DNA of 7,380 bases from Rhodocyclaceae bacterium (lineage in GTDB: Bacteria; Pseudomonadota; Gammaproteobacteria; Burkholderiales; Rhodocyclaceae), in NCBI GenBank assembly GCA_013821865.1, contig PNJM01000134.1:1-7380 (forward strand), in the 5' to 3' direction. Both the position numbers and the translations under genes were made by a program. The notes under the pieces were generated by a model. It did not search any database. It was not told where the DNA came from and saw only the letters and a list, made by a program, of their open reading frames with translations. This document shows, piece by piece, positions 1 to 6,687 of this stretch (position 1 is its first letter; every line of letters starts with the position of its first letter).

Positions 1-353
1 TGCGCGAGATCACCGTCGGCGCCATGGTCGGCAAGCTGACCAAGATGAGCCAGGGTCTGGCCGTCACCCACGCCTGGAAGGCCGAGGTGGATAGAGACAT
101 CCTCGCCGAATCGGCGCAGGAAGTCGGCGCCCCGCCCGACCTAGTCGAGGAAATCCGCGCCGCCGAAACCGCGCGCTTCGCCGCGGAACGCCTTGCCCTG
201 CTGGGCCTGACCGTCGATTACCACTGCGCGCTGGCGAAGAAGGCCATCCGCAGCCTCAAGTCCTGTTATCCGGGCGGCTACCGTCTCGCCATCCTCGTCT
301 GCGATTTCGAAGGCAGGTTCATCGTCCGCGTCGAAGAAGATGAAGCCCTCTGA
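1..353 (+). CDS. cbiD: Cobalt-precorrin-5B C(1)-methyltransferase CbiD, 3' part
   Basis: This is the C-terminal 116 residues of CbiD; the start lies before the window and the first full codon in frame is at position 3. CbiD transfers a methyl group from S-adenosylmethionine to C-1 of the corrin ring and is a marker of the anaerobic, early-cobalt route. The visible segment carries the GKLTKMSQG stretch followed by a helical, Ala/Glu-rich region and a terminal strand (LAILVCDFEGRF), as in the C-terminal domain of the family; full-length members are about 360-380 residues. The stop codon lies inside the start of the next gene (14-base overlap), which makes it the first visible member of the cobalamin operon. 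The family call rests on recalled motifs, not on a search. The rest of the gene cannot be judged from here. Confidence 0.85.
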   Translation, partial: REITVGAMVGKLTKMSQGLAVTHAWKAEVDRDILAESAQEVGAPPDLVEEIRAAETARFAAERLALLGLTVDYHCALAKKAIRSLKSCYPGGYRLAILVCDFEGRFIVRVEEDEAL

Positions 354-1650
354 ACCATTGAATACCTGCGCCCTGATCGGCATCCTCGATGACGGCTGGG
401 CCGGACTGTCCGAGACCGCGCGCCGGCGTCTCGCCAGCGCCGACCTGGTCATCGGCACCGGGCGCACGCTGGAACTGGTGCGAACGCATCTACAGGAAAG
501 CGTCACGCTGAAGGACATGAAGGGCACCCTGACCCGGACGCCCGGCTGGATCGAGGCGGCGATGGACGCGGGGCAGCGCGTCGCCATGATCGCCACCGGC
601 GATCCGCTGTGCCACGGCATCGCCGGCATTCTCGCTAACAAGCTGGGGCCGGCGCGTATCGAGATCCTGCCTGCACCGACCACGCTGCAAGTGGCTTTTG
701 CCCGCTTCAAAAAGCCCTGGCAGGAGGTGAAGATCGTTTCCTGCCACAGCGCCGACGCCGGCGAATGGTGCGTCGGCGCCACGCCTACGCATGGCCTGTA
801 CCCGGTGATGCGCGCCATCGCCCGGCATGCGCAGGTGGCGCTTTTCACCGGGCCCGCCAACAATCCCGCGCGGCTGGCGCGCGCGCTGGTCGCCGCCGGC
901 TATGGCGACGACGTGCGGCTGTCGGTGGCCAGCCGCCTGCTGCTTCCCGACGAAGCTTTGTTCCCCGATCTCCGCGCTACCGCGGCGGCGGCAATGGAAT
1001 TCCCCGATCCCAACGTGGTGCTGGTCGAGCGCGCGCCCGATGCGCACGAGCCCCGTTTCGGCCTCGAAGACCTCGAATACATCCAGCGCACGCCGGAAAA
1101 GGGGCTGATCACCAAGCAGGAGGCGCGCGCGCTGTCGCTGGCCAAGCTGCGGCTGGCGGCGGATGCCGTCGTGTGGGATATCGGCGCCGGTTCAGGATCG
1201 GTTGGCCTGGAAGCCGCCCGCCTCGCCCCTCTGGGCCATGTCTGGGCAATCGAGAAAAATGCAGGTGACGCCGCCAACGCGCGCGCCAATGCGGCCCGTT
1301 TCCGCGCCACCAACTACACGCTGGTCGAAGGCAAGGCGCCCGCCCATCTCGACGCCTGGCCGGACCCGGATGCCGTGTTCGTCGGCGGCTCCGGGGGTGA
1401 GCTCGATGAGCTGATCGGCCTGATTCTCGGCCGCCTCAAGCCGCGGGCTCGGCTGGTCATGAACTTTGTCACCATCGAAAACCTCGCTACCGCCACGGCC
1501 GCGCTCTCCGCCGTCGGCGCGATTTGGGATGTCGTGCAACTGCAAGCCAGCCGCTCCCAGCCCATCCTCGACATGCATCGGCTGGCCGCGCAGAACCCCG
1601 TGTGGATTGTCACCGCAATCAAGCAAGCCACCCCGAAGGAAGCGACATGA
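340..1650 (+). CDS. cbiET: Fused cobalt-precorrin C5-methyltransferase / C15-methyltransferase (decarboxylating), CbiE-CbiT
   Basis: A 436-residue two-domain enzyme. Residues about 8-235 are a tetrapyrrole methylase of the CbiE type, with the GDPLCHG motif at G87-G93 that binds S-adenosylmethionine and a later PNVVLVER strand. Residues about 245-430 are a class I methyltransferase of the CbiT type with glycine-rich motif I, DIGAGSGSVG, at 280-289, and FVGGSGGE further on. CbiE methylates C-5; CbiT methylates C-15 and removes the C-12 acetate carboxylate. The same fusion is called CobL in the aerobic pathway; cbiD upstream and cbiG downstream place this copy in the anaerobic route, so cbiET is the better name. 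The ATG at 340 is preceded by a purine-rich GAAGAAG and overlaps cbiD by 14 bases; no later start would keep the whole CbiE strand. The stop overlaps the cbiL start by 4 bases. Both domains look intact. Confidence 0.93.
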   Translation: MKPSEPLNTCALIGILDDGWAGLSETARRRLASADLVIGTGRTLELVRTHLQESVTLKDMKGTLTRTPGWIEAAMDAGQRVAMIATGDPLCHGIAGILANKLGPARIEILPAPTTLQVAFARFKKPWQEVKIVSCHSADAGEWCVGATPTHGLYPVMRAIARHAQVALFTGPANNPARLARALVAAGYGDDVRLSVASRLLLPDEALFPDLRATAAAAMEFPDPNVVLVERAPDAHEPRFGLEDLEYIQRTPEKGLITKQEARALSLAKLRLAADAVVWDIGAGSGSVGLEAARLAPLGHVWAIEKNAGDAANARANAARFRATNYTLVEGKAPAHLDAWPDPDAVFVGGSGGELDELIGLILGRLKPRARLVMNFVTIENLATATAALSAVGAIWDVVQLQASRSQPILDMHRLAAQNPVWIVTAIKQATPKEAT

Positions 1651-2444
1651 CGCATGACAAACCCCACGGCAGACTGATCGGCGCCTCGCTCGGTCCGGGC
1701 GATCCCGAGCTCATCACTCGCCGTGCCTGGACGGCGCTGCAATCCGGTGCGCGCTGGCTCTACCCGGTGAAGAAGGCGGAAGAAAATTCCTACGCGCTGT
1801 CCATCGTCGAGCGTGGCGGCATCGCCGTGCCTCAGGATGCCGAGGAACTGGTGTTCCCGATGACACGCGACGCCGAAATCCTGACCAAGGCCTGGGCGCG
1901 CGCGGCGACGCGCACCGTCGAACTGCTCGCCGAGGGGCGCGACCTCGTCTTCCTGGTCGAAGGCGATGCCTCGACCTTCGCCACCTTCGGCCACCTCGCC
2001 CGCGTCGTGCGCGAACTGGCGCCCGAGGTCGAGGTGGAAACGATACCGGGCGTCAGCTCCTTCGCCGCCGCCGCCGCCGCGAGCGGCACGACGCTGGCCG
2101 AGGAGGACGAGACCCTCGCCGTGATTCCCGCCGCCTACGGCGTCGACATCATCGATCACCTGCTCGACGAATTTGACACCCTGGTGCTGCTGAAAGTTAA
2201 GCCGCTGGTCGATGAAATCATCGAACTGCTGGAGCACCGGGACTTGCTGGCCACCACCTGCTTCATCGAAAAGGTCGGCGCACCCGACGAGCGCGTGGTG
2301 CGCGACCTGGCAAGCCTCAAGGGCGAGAAAGTCAGCTATCTGTCGCTGATGCTGGTGCAGAACCCCAAGCGGGTGCGCGGCGAGCTGCGGCGCGGCTGCC
2401 GCAAACGCAAGGATGCCAAGGAACAGGAGCACACACCCGCATGA
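1647..2444 (+). CDS. cbiL: Cobalt-factor II (precorrin-2) C20-methyltransferase
   Basis: A 265-residue tetrapyrrole methylase that adds the C-20 methyl group to cobalt-factor II, the first committed methylation of the corrin path. Signature 1 of the family, LGPGDPELIT, is at residues 15-24, and the IPGVSS motif is followed by a six-alanine run at 140-145. The second SAM-binding loop reads EGDAST (G106-D107-A108), where relatives usually have GDP. The reading frame is open upstream to 1524, but ATG 1647 is the start: it is preceded by GAAGGA at 1635-1640, it sits on an ATGA overlap with the cbiET stop, and the first domain motif begins about 10 residues later. The C-terminus is a short basic tail (RRGCRKRKD). 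The stop overlaps the next start by 4 bases. CbiL is preferred over its aerobic counterpart CobI because of the neighbours. Confidence 0.9.
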   Translation: MTHDKPHGRLIGASLGPGDPELITRRAWTALQSGARWLYPVKKAEENSYALSIVERGGIAVPQDAEELVFPMTRDAEILTKAWARAATRTVELLAEGRDLVFLVEGDASTFATFGHLARVVRELAPEVEVETIPGVSSFAAAAAASGTTLAEEDETLAVIPAAYGVDIIDHLLDEFDTLVLLKVKPLVDEIIELLEHRDLLATTCFIEKVGAPDERVVRDLASLKGEKVSYLSLMLVQNPKRVRGELRRGCRKRKDAKEQEHTPA

Positions 2445-3184
2445 AAATCGCCGTCGTTTCCATCACCCGCCACGGCATCGCGCTGGCCGGCAAGGTCGTT
2501 GCCGCGCTGCCCGGCGCCCAGCTCTTCGCGCCCGAAAAATTCAAGGCCGAGACCGAAATCGCCGCACCCGGCGCCGCCCACACCTATGTCGGCAAGGTCG
2601 GCGACCATGTGCCGGCGCTGTTCGCCGCCTTCGAGGCCATCGTCGCCATCGTCTCGCTCGGCGCCGTCGTGCGCCTGATCGCGCCGCACCTGCGCAACAA
2701 GGAGACCGACCCGGCCGTGGTGGTGGTCGATGAGGCGGGCAAGTTTGCCATTCCCGTGCTCTCCGGCCACCTCGGCGGCGCCAACGAACTGGCCGGGCAC
2801 CTCGCCACCGCACTCGGTGCCACGCCGGTGCTGACTACCGCATCGGATGCGCGCCAGACGCTGGCGGTGGACCTGCTCGGCCGCGAACTCGGCTGGACCT
2901 TCGAGGCGACGCACGACGAAGTCGTCCGAGCCAGCGCCGCCGTGGTGAACGACGAAGCAGTCGCATTGGTGCAGGAGGCCGGCAGCGAGGACTGGTGGAC
3001 CCATCACGCCAACGGCCGCAGCGGCCCGCTGCCGGCGAACCTGCAACGCTTTGCACGCCTCGAAGACGTCGCCCCCGAAAAATTCGGCGCCGTGCTGTGG
3101 ATCAGCGAGCGAGAAATGCCGCCCGCATTCGTCGCGCCGCTCGCCGGCAAGCGCATCGTCTATCGTCCGGGCAAACCCGCATGA
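2441..3184 (+). CDS. cbiG: Cobalt-precorrin-5A hydrolase CbiG, N-terminal and central domains only
   Basis: A 247-residue protein matching the first two thirds of CbiG, the enzyme that opens the delta-lactone of cobalt-precorrin-5A and releases the C-20 fragment as acetaldehyde, giving ring contraction in the anaerobic pathway. Visible marks are the SLGAVVRLIAPHL segment, then VVVVDEAGKFAIPVLSGH and GGANELAGHLA (L107-SGHLGGANE-E116), the hallmark of the CbiG N-terminal domain, and a central domain ending in RIVYRPGKPA. Single-chain CbiG proteins are about 350 residues; the missing C-terminal domain is encoded by the next gene, which starts on the 4-base overlap ATGA. The start at 2441 overlaps the cbiL stop and has AGGAG at 2425-2429. 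I read this as a natural gene split, because both halves begin and end cleanly at a domain boundary. Confidence 0.9.
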   Translation: MKIAVVSITRHGIALAGKVVAALPGAQLFAPEKFKAETEIAAPGAAHTYVGKVGDHVPALFAAFEAIVAIVSLGAVVRLIAPHLRNKETDPAVVVVDEAGKFAIPVLSGHLGGANELAGHLATALGATPVLTTASDARQTLAVDLLGRELGWTFEATHDEVVRASAAVVNDEAVALVQEAGSEDWWTHHANGRSGPLPANLQRFARLEDVAPEKFGAVLWISEREMPPAFVAPLAGKRIVYRPGKPA

Positions 3185-3576
3185 GGATTGCTTTGGGTCT
3201 GGGCTGCGATCGCGGCACGCCGGCCGAGACCATCGCCCAGGCCGTAGACGAAGCGCTGGCCGCCTGCGGCGCCGGCACGGCCGATGTCGCCGCGACTGCC
3301 AGCATCGACCTCAAGGCCGACGAGGACGGTCTGCTGAGCTTCGCGCAAGTGCGCGGCTGGCAGATCCGCTTCTATCCGGCGGCGGAACTCGCCACGGTCG
3401 ACGTGCCCAATCCTTCGGAGACCGTGCGCAAGCACACCGGCACACCGTCGGTGTCCGAAGCCGCCGCGCTGCTCGTTGCCGGCGCCGACAAGACCCATCT
3501 CATCATCGAAAAACACAAGAAGCGCGGCCCCGATGGGCGCAACGCCACCGTTTCCATTGCAAGGATCCCCCAATGA
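3181..3576 (+). CDS. CbiG C-terminal domain / CobE-like protein
   Basis: A 131-residue protein that matches the C-terminal domain of CbiG, the same fold as free-standing CobE of aerobic cobalamin producers. The first residues give a glycine-rich strand with a conserved Cys, GLGCDRGT (6-13), and the middle carries GTPSVSEAAAL (87-97), the best-known marker of the family; the end (HLIIEKHKKRGPDGRNATVSIARI) is also typical. The role is presumably to complete CbiG in ring opening; the exact function of CobE itself is not settled. The reading frame is open upstream to 2995, but ATG 3181 fits because it overlaps the cbiG stop by 4 bases and places the first beta strand at the N-terminus. The stop again overlaps the next start by 4 bases, so both halves of CbiG are probably made in similar amounts. 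I leave the symbol empty because cbiG C-terminal part and cobE are both used. Confidence 0.85.
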   Translation: MRIALGLGCDRGTPAETIAQAVDEALAACGAGTADVAATASIDLKADEDGLLSFAQVRGWQIRFYPAAELATVDVPNPSETVRKHTGTPSVSEAAALLVAGADKTHLIIEKHKKRGPDGRNATVSIARIPQ

Positions 3577-4550
3577 CCCAACAGAAAACCGGAAAAATCA
3601 TGCTCGTCGGCCTCGGCCCGGGCAGCAACGAGCACCTGACCTATCGCGCCCGCGCCGCCATCGCCGAGGCCGATACCGTCATCGGCTATGTCACTTACAT
3701 CCGCCTCGTCGCCGACCTGGTGGAAGGCAAGGAGGTCATCAAGAAGTCGATGACCGAGGAACTCGATCGCGCCATCGAGGCGCTCGACCGCGCACGCCAG
3801 GGCAGGAGGGTGGCGCTGGTGTCGTCGGGCGATGCCGGTGTCTACGGCATGGCCGGGCCGACCTTCGAAGTCCTGTTCCAGGCCGGCTGGACGCCGGACT
3901 CGGACATCGAGGTGGAAATCATTCCCGGCGCCTCGGCGCTCAACACTTGTGCCGCGCTGGTCGGCGCGCCGCTGACTCACGACTTCTGCGCCATTTCGCT
4001 GTCCGACCTGCTGACACCGTGGCCGGTGATCGCGCGCCGTCTCGATGCCACCGCCATGTCCGATTTCGTCGTCGCCCTCTACAACCCCAAGAGCGGACGG
4101 CGCACGCGGCAGATCGTCGAGGCGCAGCGCCTGTTCCTGCGCCATCGCCGCCCCGACACGCCGGTGGCCATCGTCAAGTCGGCCTACCGCAAGAAGCAGC
4201 GCATCGAATTCACCACGCTGGAAACAATGAGCGAATGCGACATCGGCATGCTCACGACGGTACTGATCGGCAACTCCAACACCTTCGTCAAGCACGGCCT
4301 CATGGTTACGCCGCGCGGCTATGCCAACAAGTATGATGTCGATAGCGGTACGAGCAACACCCGCTACGGCGAGCAGGCCGGCCGCTCCTTGTCCACCGGC
4401 CTCAACGGCTGGATTGCCAGCGTGCAGGCCAGCGGCAAGAGCGCCGTGGAACTCGCGCGCGAGTACCGGCTGCCGCAGGACTACATCCAGTCCGTGCTTG
4501 ACGAGCCGCCGGCCGCAGCCGAAGACGAGGTCGCGGAAACCGAAGCATGA
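3573..4550 (+). CDS. cbiH: Cobalt-factor III / precorrin-3B C17-methyltransferase with a C-terminal extension
   Basis: A 325-residue tetrapyrrole methylase. It methylates C-17 and promotes ring contraction to the delta-lactone that CbiG then opens. Seen in the sequence: signature LVGLGPGSNEHLT (11-23), SSGDAGVYGMAGPTFEV with G86-D87-A88-G89, the IIPGASALN motif, and the late family motifs VALYNPKSGRR, TTVLIGNSNTFV and MVTPRGYANKY (ending near 254). The SGDAGVYGM form, not GDP, is normal for CbiH/CobJ. Typical CbiH is about 240-260 residues, so residues about 257-325 are an extra tail. This tail has a Ser/Thr/Gly-rich linker, an amphipathic part (SAVELAREYRLPQDYIQSVL) and an acidic end; I do not recognise it as a known domain. 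ATG 3573 has AAGGA at 3561-3565 and overlaps the upstream stop; the frame is open far upstream but holds no methylase motifs there. The stop overlaps the cobO start by 4 bases. Confidence 0.92.
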   Translation: MTQQKTGKIMLVGLGPGSNEHLTYRARAAIAEADTVIGYVTYIRLVADLVEGKEVIKKSMTEELDRAIEALDRARQGRRVALVSSGDAGVYGMAGPTFEVLFQAGWTPDSDIEVEIIPGASALNTCAALVGAPLTHDFCAISLSDLLTPWPVIARRLDATAMSDFVVALYNPKSGRRTRQIVEAQRLFLRHRRPDTPVAIVKSAYRKKQRIEFTTLETMSECDIGMLTTVLIGNSNTFVKHGLMVTPRGYANKYDVDSGTSNTRYGEQAGRSLSTGLNGWIASVQASGKSAVELAREYRLPQDYIQSVLDEPPAAAEDEVAETEA

Positions 4551-5158
4551 GTATGAGCGACAACGAGCGTGGCGAGCGTCATGCCGCACGCATGCAGCGC
4601 AAGAAGGACGTGGTGGATGGCAAGATCGCCGCCGCCGCGACCGAGCGCGGCGTGTTGCTGGTCAACACCGGCAACGGCAAAGGCAAGTCCTCGGCGGCTT
4701 TCGGCGTCGTCGCGCGCGCGTTGGGGCACGGCCTGCGCGTGGCTGTCGTCCAGTTCGTCAAGGCGCGCAAAGACACCGGCGAGGAGGCGGTGCTCGGCCG
4801 CCTGCCTGGCATCGACTGGCATGTGATGGGCGAGGGCTTCACCTGGGAGACGCAGGATGCCGCGCGCGATGCCGCCGCCGCCCGCGCTACCTGGGAAGTC
4901 GCCGCCGGTTACCTGCGCGATCCCGCCGTCAATCTCGTCGTGCTCGACGAACTCACCTACGCCTTCAAGTACCAGTGGCTGCCGCTCGACGAGGTGCTGG
5001 CCGCGTTCGCCGCGCGCCCGTCAATGCAGCACATCATCGTCACCGGCCGCGCCGCGCCCGAAGCGCTGATCGAAGCGGCCGACACCGTGACTGACATGAC
5101 CATGGTGAAGCACGCCTTCAAGGCCGGCGTGAAGGCCATGCCGGGGATGGAATGGTGA
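4547..5158 (+). CDS. cobO: Corrinoid ATP:cob(I)alamin adenosyltransferase, BtuR/CobA family
   Basis: A 203-residue enzyme that transfers the adenosyl group of ATP to cob(I)yrinic acid a,c-diamide or other Co(I) corrinoids. The P-loop GNGKGKSS is at residues 42-49, preceded by a basic, Arg/His/Lys-rich N-terminal arm as in the family. VVQFVKARKDTGEE follows, then the DELTYAFKYQWL segment and the IIVTGRAAPEALIEAADTVTDM block, ending in a typical KHAFKAGVKAMPGMEW. The length is usual for the family. ATG 4547 overlaps the cbiH stop; a second ATG at 4553, two codons later, is an equally possible start. The 3' end overlaps cbiA by 7 bases, so the adenosyltransferase and the a,c-diamide synthase that makes its substrate are adjacent and coupled. 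The names cobO, btuR and cobA are used for the same family; cobA also names an unrelated uroporphyrinogen methylase. Confidence 0.95.
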   Translation: MSMSDNERGERHAARMQRKKDVVDGKIAAAATERGVLLVNTGNGKGKSSAAFGVVARALGHGLRVAVVQFVKARKDTGEEAVLGRLPGIDWHVMGEGFTWETQDAARDAAAARATWEVAAGYLRDPAVNLVVLDELTYAFKYQWLPLDEVLAAFAARPSMQHIIVTGRAAPEALIEAADTVTDMTMVKHAFKAGVKAMPGMEW

Positions 5159-6441
5159 GTTCATCCAGTTGTCCAGCATTGCTCATAGCCGCGCCGGCCT
5201 CGGGCCAGGGTAAAACCACGGTCACGGCAGCGCTGGCGCGACTGCATGCGCGACAAGGGCGGCGCGTCCGCGTTTTCAAGTGCGGGCCAGACTTCCTTGA
5301 CCCGCAGATCCACGCCCTGGCCTCGGGCGCGCCCTGTGAGAACATCGACTTTCGCATGTGCGGCGAGGAGGATGCGCGCTGGCGCTTGAATCGTGCAGCC
5401 GCCGAGGCCGACCTCATCCTGGTCGAAGGCGTCATGGGCCTGCACGACGGCGAACCCAATTCCGCCGAACTCGCCCGCCGACTCGGCGTGCCCATACTCC
5501 TCGTGCTCGATGCGGCCGCCATGGCCGGCTCCTTCGGTGCCGTCGCCTGGGGCCTCAAAAATTATGGCGAAGGCGCGAACATCACCCATGTGCTCGCCAA
5601 CCGCACTGGCAGCAAGCATCATGCGGAACTCGCGCAGAAGACCCTGCCGCCCGACATCGTGTGGGCCGGCCACCTGCCGCGCGATGCCGCCTGCGCGCTG
5701 CCCGAGCGCCACCTCGGTCTGCTGCCGGCGGGCGAGATCGACGACCTCGACGCCCGCATCGAGCGCATGGCCGATGCGTTGGCCGATACACCCGCCGCGG
5801 AGCTGCCGCCCGCCATCGAATTCGCCGTATCGCCAGCGCCGACTTTTGAAGCGAAGCTCGCCGGCAAGACCATCGCCGTCGCTCGCGACGCCGCCTTCTG
5901 CTTCCTCTATCCCGCCAATCTCGAATGCCTGGCGGCGCTGGGCGCGCGGCTTATATTCTTCTCGCCGCTGGTCAATACGCGTCTTCCCGCCTGCGATGCC
6001 GTCTGGCTGCCCGGCGGCTATCCGGAGCTGCATGCCGACACCATCGCCGCCAACGCCGCCATGGCCGCCGCCCTCGCCGCGCATGTCGATGCCGGCAAAC
6101 CGCTGCTGGCGGAATGCGGCGGCATGATGGCCTGCTTCGATTCCTTGATTACCGTAGACGGTGCATCCCATGCCGCCTTCGGCCTGCTGCCCGGAACGAC
6201 GCGGATGCAGGCGAAGCTCGCCGGCCTCGGCATGCTTGCGGCGGAACTACCCGAAGGGCGGCTCGCCGGCCACACCTTCCACTACTCCACGGCCGAAACC
6301 CCGCTCGAACCCTTGGCCCAGGCGGTCAAGTCAAACGGGCGCGGCGGCGAGCCGGTCTATCGCCGTCATCGGCTCACGGCGAGCTACATGCATTGCTATT
6401 TCCCCTCCAATCCGGAGGGTGTTGCGCGACTGTTCTTGTAG
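5152..6441 (+). CDS. cbiA: Cobyrinic acid a,c-diamide synthase
   Basis: A 429-residue glutamine-dependent amidotransferase that amidates the a and c acetate side chains of cobyrinic acid using ATP. The N-terminal synthetase domain has the P-loop APASGQGKTT (14-23), the KCGPDFLDP motif (43-51) and VEGVMGLHDG (91-100). The C-terminal type 1 glutamine amidotransferase domain starts near 230, shows the WLPGGYPELHA motif, the nucleophile in LAECGGMM (C322) and the partner histidine in SYMHCYF (H414). All expected catalytic residues are present. It is slightly shorter than the usual 450-460 residues. The start ATG 5152 lies inside the end of cobO (7-base overlap); GTG 5155 is a possible alternative. 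This is the last gene of the cobalamin operon in the window. Transcription could continue into the riboswitch region because no convincing terminator follows it. Confidence 0.95.
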   Translation: MVSSSSCPALLIAAPASGQGKTTVTAALARLHARQGRRVRVFKCGPDFLDPQIHALASGAPCENIDFRMCGEEDARWRLNRAAAEADLILVEGVMGLHDGEPNSAELARRLGVPILLVLDAAAMAGSFGAVAWGLKNYGEGANITHVLANRTGSKHHAELAQKTLPPDIVWAGHLPRDAACALPERHLGLLPAGEIDDLDARIERMADALADTPAAELPPAIEFAVSPAPTFEAKLAGKTIAVARDAAFCFLYPANLECLAALGARLIFFSPLVNTRLPACDAVWLPGGYPELHADTIAANAAMAAALAAHVDAGKPLLAECGGMMACFDSLITVDGASHAAFGLLPGTTRMQAKLAGLGMLAAELPEGRLAGHTFHYSTAETPLEPLAQAVKSNGRGGEPVYRRHRLTASYMHCYFPSNPEGVARLFL

Positions 6442-6452
6442 CATATTCTTTC

Positions 6453-6481
6453 TTGACTGATCTCATCTTGTCGGCGAGAAT
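6453..6481 (+). promoter_or_regulatory. Candidate sigma-70 promoter upstream of the riboswitch
   Basis: TTGACT at 6453-6458 matches the -35 consensus at five of six bases. GAGAAT at 6476-6481 matches the -10 consensus at four of six, and the spacing is 17 bases. Transcription would begin near 6488-6490, directly before the first paired base of the riboswitch at 6492, which is where a promoter for this leader is expected. It would give the peptide operon its own B12-controlled transcript, independent of the cob operon. This rests on sequence match and position only. Confidence 0.5.
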
Positions 6482-6491
6482 CCACACCGAC

Positions 6492-6665
6492 ATCAGCATT
6501 CAGGAACACGGTGCAAATCCGTGGCGGGCCCGCCGCTGTAATCGGGGACGGATGCCGCAGGGCCGCTCTTATGCAAAGAATGGGGCGGCCGGTCACTGCC
6601 GGGAAACATTCCGGCGGGAAGGCGCGGCAGATCCGGTCGATCCGAAAGCCAGAAGACCTGCTGAT
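6492..6665 (+). ncRNA. Cobalamin (B12) riboswitch aptamer
   Basis: The conserved cobalamin riboswitch elements appear in order. AGGAACACGGTGCAAATCC lies at 6502-6520, with a P4 stem CACGG/CCGTG (6507-6511 with 6519-6523). The CCCGCCGCTGTAA block is at 6529-6541. An arm GGCCGC/GCGGCC (6561-6566 with 6585-6590) encloses a TTATGC loop. The TCACTGCC and GGGAAGGC blocks lie at 6593-6600 and 6616-6623. The B12 box AGCCAGAAGACCTGC is at 6647-6661. A 7-bp closing helix P1 pairs ATCAGCA (6492-6498) with TGCTGAT (6659-6665). It binds adenosylcobalamin or a related cobalamin, and usually lowers expression of the gene downstream. The downstream genes are the small peptide and radical SAM genes, not cob genes. 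No coding region fits this stretch. Confidence 0.95.
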
Positions 6666-6687
6666 TCGCGTTCGAGAAGCCAATGGC

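Noticed and set aside
2064..2081. Five GCC triplets plus GCG in cbiL as a phase-variable repeat
   Set aside because: It encodes an in-frame alanine run in a loop where relatives have Ala-rich sequence. Triplet changes would not shift the frame, and GCC is a favoured codon here.
1314..2432. Long minus-strand open frame (372 codons) opposite cbiET and cbiL
   Set aside because: The plus strand codes for clear methylase families throughout. Antisense open frames of this length are common in GC-rich genes, and the translation is low-complexity Gly/Ala/Arg-rich with no recognisable motif.
3372..4589. Minus-strand open frame (405 codons) opposite cbiH
   Set aside because: It lies across cobE-like, cbiH and cobO junctions on the other strand and has no family motifs; it reflects the codon bias of the real genes.
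5161..6171. Minus-strand open frame (336 codons) opposite cbiA
   Set aside because: cbiA carries intact P-loop and amidotransferase catalytic residues on the plus strand; the antisense translation has no family signature.
5851..6225. Fifteen-base direct repeat (5851-5865 and 6211-6225) in cbiA
   Set aside because: Both copies are in frame and encode AKLAG with the preferred codons; there is no larger repeat unit or element boundary.
6403..6419. CCCTCC/GGAGGG hairpin at the end of cbiA as an operon terminator
   Set aside because: The stem is only six base pairs, lies inside the coding region and is not followed by a T tract; it may be chance.
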